Shown here: in pieces, positions 15,385 to 18,848 of the stretch
Numbering within the stretch: position 1 is the first letter of the stretch
How the letters are laid out: each line of letters starts with the position of its first letter
Assembly: GCA_964446435.1 (NCBI GenBank)
Contig: CAYUOS010000056.1
Coordinates: forward strand, 1-18,848
DNA: 18,848 nucleotides
Direction of reading: 5' to 3'
Origin: SLNP01 sp964446435
GTDB taxonomy: Bacteria; Bacteroidota; Bacteroidia; Bacteroidales; VadinHA17
The notes under the pieces: model-generated
What the model saw: the letters and a program-made list of their open reading frames with translations, nothing else
Database searches by the model: none
What the model was told of the DNA's origin: nothing
Program-made: the position numbers and the translations under genes

Positions 15385-17106
15385 CTACCTGCCGGTAGTC
15401 CTTCTGCTGCTGTTGGTATTGCTGTTATTGTTACTGTTATTATTGCTGTTACTGTTGCTTTTGTTGCCGGAAGAGCTGCTGGTTGCTGCACTGCTCTTTG
15501 AAGAGTTGGTGCTGCTCTTCTGAACAGTTGCCGAGCTGCGCGAAGAACTGCTGCCGGTGTTGGTGTTGCTCCTCTGAACTGCAGTGGTGCTTCTTGAAGA
15601 GTTGCTGCTGCTGCTTCCGCTCTGCACCGTGGCTGAGCTTCTCGAGGCATTGCTGCCGGTGTTGGTGTTGCTCCTCTGAACTGCAGTGGTGCTTCTTGAA
15701 GAGTTGCTGCTGCTGTTTCCACTCTGAACCGTGGCTGAGCTTCGCGATGCGTTGCTGCCGGCGCTGGTGTTGCTCCTCTGAACCGTGCTGCTGCTCCTTG
15801 AAGAAGTAGTGCTTCCGGTGTTGCCGCTCTGCACAGTTGCTGAGCCTCTTGATGCGTTACTGCTGTTCTGTACAGCCGTTGTGCTTCTTCCGGTAGTATT
15901 ACCGCTGTTCTGTACTGTTACGGAGCTTCTGGTCGGCGTACTGCTGCTTCTCTGTACTGCTGTCGTGTTTCCTGAGGCAGTGCCGGTGTTGCTCCTCTGG
16001 GTCTGGGTTGCTGTGGTGGTTCTCCTCTGATCTGCATTTCCAGACGAGGTAGTAGTGTTCCCACGGCTTGCATTGTTTACAGTTGCACGGTTGGTGGTGC
16101 TGGTAGCGGCTGCCCTGCGGTCGGTATTGCTGTTCTGTACCGCGCTGCGGTTATTGTCGTTACCTCTTCCGGTTGCGGCATTGTTGCTGCTCACAGTACT
16201 GGTTGTCCTCCTGCTCTGGTCAACCGCGGTAGCCGGATTCTGCCTGCCTGTGGTCCTTCCTGACTGCACGCTGGCGTAGAGAGCCTCTCCATGTCTCCTC
16301 TGCTCAGGACGCGAGTAGGTTGCCCTGTAGTTGCCGCTGTTGATGTTTACAACGACTACCGGTGAGTATCTGCGCACGCTTGTGTAGTAGTAGGTTGTGT
16401 ACCTGGTGTACCTCACCGTGGTTGTAACCCTGTAGTGGCTGTGGTAGTAGGGGAACCAGTTGTAGTGATATCCGTAGTAGAAGTGCCAGTAGTGAGGGCG
16501 CCATGGTGACCAGTATACCGGCCAGTAGCCCCAGTACCATGATGAGCGGTATACCACGTAGGTAGGCTGGTAGATGTAGCTTATCACCGGCCATGTGGTT
16601 ACTGCATGATATGTAGTGCGTGCCGGTGCAACCCTTACTGCATTGCCTGCTGTTCCGGTATAGCCCGGATTGGGTGTCTCGTCATATATTGGCTCGATGA
16701 TATAGTTCTTACCGTAAAGGGCCTCATCACCTATAAGCTGTACCTGAACCGAACCGTCCCTGAACTTCTCTACGATGAAGACCGCAACGTCCTGATATTC
16801 ATTCTTGTTGAGGGCAACCCTCAATACGATGTTATGAACATTGTCGTCGACATAGTCGAAAACCATTAAATAATCAACCAGGTTGTCTCCGTTGAGGTCA
16901 AGGTTGTTGATCCTGGAATCTGGATCGTTGAGGCTTCTCTCAAATCCCTCAAGCGTTGGTGATTCCTGGAAAAGATTCATCACAGCGTAGAGATTAAGGT
17001 TATCGCCCGGAAGACCCAGGTACTCCTGAGGCCTGTCCTGTGCCGTGATTGTGCTCCCTCCTGCGATCAGGAGTGCGATGGCCGTTGTGAGTATTAACTT
17101 TTTCAT
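15385..17106 (-). CDS. Secreted protein with aromatic-rich segment and Ser/Thr/Asn repeat tail
   Basis: A 573-residue protein with an N-terminal signal peptide (cut near ITAQD, residue 23). A globular part to about residue 150 contains LDLNGDNLVDYLMVFDY (69-85), whose D-x-N-G-D-x-x-x-D spacing resembles a calcium-binding EF-hand/dockerin loop. Residues about 174-250 are extremely rich in Tyr, Trp and His (for example SSWYWGYWPVYWSPW). From about 285 to the end the chain is Ser/Thr/Asn/Arg/Gln-rich, with two near-identical 34-residue repeats and flanking partial copies. The last residues are RRTTGR. No known enzyme motif. Inferred: an exported envelope or surface protein with a disordered tail. 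Function unknown. It is monocistronic by position, ending at the shared terminator. Confidence 0.85.
   Translation of the reverse strand: MKKLILTTAIALLIAGGSTITAQDRPQEYLGLPGDNLNLYAVMNLFQESPTLEGFERSLNDPDSRINNLDLNGDNLVDYLMVFDYVDDNVHNIVLRVALNKNEYQDVAVFIVEKFRDGSVQVQLIGDEALYGKNYIIEPIYDETPNPGYTGTAGNAVRVAPARTTYHAVTTWPVISYIYQPTYVVYRSSWYWGYWPVYWSPWRPHYWHFYYGYHYNWFPYYHSHYRVTTTVRYTRYTTYYYTSVRRYSPVVVVNINSGNYRATYSRPEQRRHGEALYASVQSGRTTGRQNPATAVDQSRRTTSTVSSNNAATGRGNDNNRSAVQNSNTDRRAAATSTTNRATVNNASRGNTTTSSGNADQRRTTTATQTQRSNTGTASGNTTAVQRSSSTPTRSSVTVQNSGNTTGRSTTAVQNSSNASRGSATVQSGNTGSTTSSRSSSTVQRSNTSAGSNASRSSATVQSGNSSSNSSRSTTAVQRSNTNTGSNASRSSATVQSGSSSSNSSRSTTAVQRSNTNTGSSSSRSSATVQKSSTNSSKSSAATSSSSGNKSNSNSNNNSNNNSNTNSSRRTTGR
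15551..15800 (-). repeat. 102-bp in-frame tandem repeat
   Basis: Units start at 15551, 15653 and 15755 (period 102 bp, 34 codons). The first two differ at 6 of 102 positions by eye, and the third is partial and more diverged. The encoded unit begins SNASRSSATVQSG and ends AVQRSNTNTG. Recent unit duplication is likely, so copy number may vary between strains. Confidence 0.85.
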
Positions 17107-17259
17107 CTCTCTAAGTATTTATGAAGAACTGTCTCTTCGATAATGACATTTCAAAAGATATGCCAAGATTTTTGACAATTCTGCAGAGACCTGATATTCA
17201 GTGAATTATTTTTGGAATACTTACACGTGTCTTGCTTTGGATCCTAAAAGTGTATGTAA

Positions 17260-18393
17260 TCAGGCTCCACTGGCTGTGCTTTTATACTCTATGTTTCTCG
17301 CGCTGAGGTATCTTAAAATATACTCAAAACAGGCAGGGTCTTTTCCAACCAGCTCCGGCGGGAAGACTCCCTTTTGCCTGAAGAGGCCCTCGAGTATCAT
17401 TTCGGCGGTTCCGGTTGCAGTGAATCCTGTTGTCCGGGCCATTGAGGAGATCTTTTCTTCAGCATCGTATTCGTCGTACAGTTCATAGACAATCTCCCTG
17501 GCAAGACCATTTTCTTTGCCCTTTAGCCTTATTCTCATTACCGTGAACTCCTTTTCTTCCTTTCCCAGCTTCCAGTTGTCAAACAGTATCCGCGAAGTAA
17601 AATAAAACGGGGAAACCTTCGTGCCATTAAACTCAACAGGCTCTGTCTCAAAAAAACCGGATGCCTTCAATGCCTGTACCATTCTTATGTGTCCGGGATA
17701 TCTCAGTGTCTTTTCCCTCATGAACGGAACATTGCCAAGTGTGTATATCAGCGACCTGAGGCCGTCTGTGTTGAATGCCTCGAGTGTTCCCACCATATAG
17801 AAATCGACCTGTTCGGGGTCGCTCATTGCAGGCTTTGTAACGATATTGCCGTTTTCAACAAAGCGTGCCGGACGGGTATACTCTTCAATCACATCGCACG
17901 GAGAGAAAGGGGCCTTGTATTCAAAGGGAAAGTTTCGCACAACGGGCAATCCCCCGACCATATATTCAAAATCTTCGATAACCATTTTCTCATTGTGATA
18001 CCCTGCAATGAAATTAGGCATACCCGGAGCCACGCCACAATCCATTACAACTGTTACCCCTTTCTCCTTTGCCATCGGATCGAGAAATCTCACATCTTCC
18101 GGTAAAAATGATATATCCACAAGGTTTTTCCCCAGCTCAATTACATTCCTCATCGTCTGCAGGCCCAGAAAACCGGGCACCGCCGATATTACGATATCTG
18201 CGGTTCCAACAGCAGAAGCAAGCGCATTGATGTCTGTAACATCAAGCTTAAGTGTATTTACACTGGGCTTGGCCTTGAGTTGATTCAACGCATCATCACT
18301 GATGTCTGTCGCAAGCACCTTGTGTTTTTTCGACATGTCGAGAGCCATTGCCCTGCCAACCATGCCGGCACCGAGAATTACAATTTCTGCCAT
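17260..18393 (-). CDS. Saccharopine dehydrogenase-like oxidoreductase (possible lysine 6-dehydrogenase)
   Basis: A 377-residue protein. Seen: an N-terminal Rossmann fold with GAGMVG (residues 8-13), an acidic end of beta2 (VLATDISDDAL) suggesting NAD, VISAVPGFLG at beta4, then VMDCGVAPGMPNFIAG, the conserved saccharopine-dehydrogenase family turn, and a C-terminal domain. Known: the family includes saccharopine dehydrogenase (lysine metabolism), carboxynorspermidine dehydrogenase and L-lysine 6-dehydrogenase, the last being about this length. No lysine-pathway gene is nearby, so the substrate is open. The ATG at 18393 lacks a clear ribosome site. The CDS ends 153 bp before the start of the repeat-tail gene, on the same strand, with no terminator seen between. 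Confidence 0.85.
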   Translation of the reverse strand: MAEIVILGAGMVGRAMALDMSKKHKVLATDISDDALNQLKAKPSVNTLKLDVTDINALASAVGTADIVISAVPGFLGLQTMRNVIELGKNLVDISFLPEDVRFLDPMAKEKGVTVVMDCGVAPGMPNFIAGYHNEKMVIEDFEYMVGGLPVVRNFPFEYKAPFSPCDVIEEYTRPARFVENGNIVTKPAMSDPEQVDFYMVGTLEAFNTDGLRSLIYTLGNVPFMREKTLRYPGHIRMVQALKASGFFETEPVEFNGTKVSPFYFTSRILFDNWKLGKEEKEFTVMRIRLKGKENGLAREIVYELYDEYDAEEKISSMARTTGFTATGTAEMILEGLFRQKGVFPPELVGKDPACFEYILRYLSARNIEYKSTASGA

Positions 18394-18471
18394 ACATGTA
18401 TATCATTTGTAATGGCTAAAAATAGCAATAATGTCTCAGAACAGATAAAAGCAAAAGGAACCTGGCTGATT

Positions 18472-18848
18472 CTACTTGATGAGATACATTGTTACCGAAT
18501 AGGTACCGTATTCAGTATGTGTCTCTTGACCACCAAGAACCAGTTCGTCCTTGGTAAGTTTGATTATATCCATCTCATCATCATCCATTTTCAGCTTCTT
18601 GCTGCTGAGCAGTTCCCAGGTGCCGCTGTCTTCGTAACTGAATGTTGATACAGTGAGTGTATATGTACCATCAGGTTTGAAATCAAAAACCCCACCTGCC
18701 ATTAGTGCATTTGAAAATGCAACCCATGTCTTTATATCCTCATTGGTTGAATTTGTTGTCATCTTGTCCCACTTCCAGACATGATTTGTTATCAACTCAT
18801 CATCACTGAGCTTTTTGCAGCCATACAGTGAAAAAAGAATGACTCCCA
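18472..18848 (-). CDS. Lipocalin-like small lipoprotein, 5' end outside window
   Basis: The minus-strand frame runs from the right edge to TAG at 18472. The first visible residues, GVILFSLYGCKKLSDDE, include a lipobox (SLYGC), so only a few N-terminal residues are missing and the Cys is the likely acylation site. The mature part has WKWDKMTTN, then FDFKPDGTYTLTVSTF, SGTWELLSSKKLKM and IIKLTKDELVLGGQE, the strand and turn pattern of Bacteroidetes lipocalin-like lipoproteins (W-x-F-x-x-DGTY-x-x-x-G-x-W). Function unknown, presumably outer-membrane-anchored. It ends 79 bp before the oxidoreductase start on the same strand. Confidence 0.75.
   Translation of the reverse strand, partial: GVILFSLYGCKKLSDDELITNHVWKWDKMTTNSTNEDIKTWVAFSNALMAGGVFDFKPDGTYTLTVSTFSYEDSGTWELLSSKKLKMDDDEMDIIKLTKDELVLGGQETHTEYGTYSVTMYLIK

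Noticed and set aside
15551..15800. The repeat array as a CRISPR
   Set aside because: Repeats are 102 bp, contiguous, in frame within a coding sequence, and have no unique spacers.
15378..16594. Long antisense and alternative-frame ORFs over the repeat-tail gene
   Set aside because: Their Cys/Leu- or Pro/Ala-rich repeats are direct shadows of the 102-bp repeats and biased codons of the real gene.
17152..17160. TATCTTTTG on the minus strand as a -7 box for the repeat-tail gene
   Set aside because: It has one extra base relative to TAnnTTTG and no convincing -33 element; not strong enough to annotate.

Overview
The window looks like a chromosomal segment from a member of the Bacteroidetes (Bacteroidota). 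The evidence is an outer-membrane beta-barrel receptor with an N-terminal carboxypeptidase-regulatory-like domain, an RHS protein with a C-terminal toxin-like tail, an IS1634/IS4-type transposase of the kind common in this phylum, mostly weak Shine-Dalgarno sequences, and several close matches to the Bacteroidetes -7 promoter box (TAnnTTTG). No rRNA or species marker is present, so I do not go below phylum or order.

Left part (1-6500): AT-rich, rearranged accessory DNA. An RHS/YD-repeat protein enters from the left edge and ends in a 242-residue variable tail after the RHS core. A small two-helix membrane protein follows 12 bp later and is the candidate immunity protein. Next come a frameshifted remnant of an XRE-type regulator, an IS1634/IS4-like insertion sequence whose transposase carries one in-frame stop, a 25-codon N-terminal stub of a DUF1016/YhcG-type nuclease gene that ends exactly at the IS edge, a perfect 27-bp palindrome, and a MNT nucleotidyltransferase gene followed by a truncated HEPN (DUF86) partner.

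Boundary (6500-6860): a dense block of palindromes lies directly against the 3' end of a tRNA-Val(GAC) gene. It can be drawn as a three-armed cloverleaf closed by a 17-bp perfect stem. Everything left of the tRNA looks mobile and decayed, and everything right of it looks like ordinary chromosome, so the tRNA is a plausible island boundary.

Right part (6900-18848): stable, GC-richer core genes. A tightly spaced leftward cluster encodes an acyl-CoA synthetase/AMP ligase, IspD, a DUF4197 lipoprotein and a tandem GNAT-fold protein. A second leftward pair encodes an MscS channel and a small four-helix membrane protein. A rightward outer-membrane beta-barrel receptor converges on a leftward secreted protein that has an aromatic segment and a Ser/Thr/Asn tail with 34-residue repeats; the two share a bidirectional terminator. 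The window ends with a saccharopine-dehydrogenase-like oxidoreductase and a partial lipoprotein.

The most interesting parts are the probable RHS toxin/immunity pair, the tRNA-abutting cloverleaf, and the IS-scarred defence/toxin-antitoxin remnants with their perfect palindrome. I found no CRISPR array, phage module or complete new defence system.
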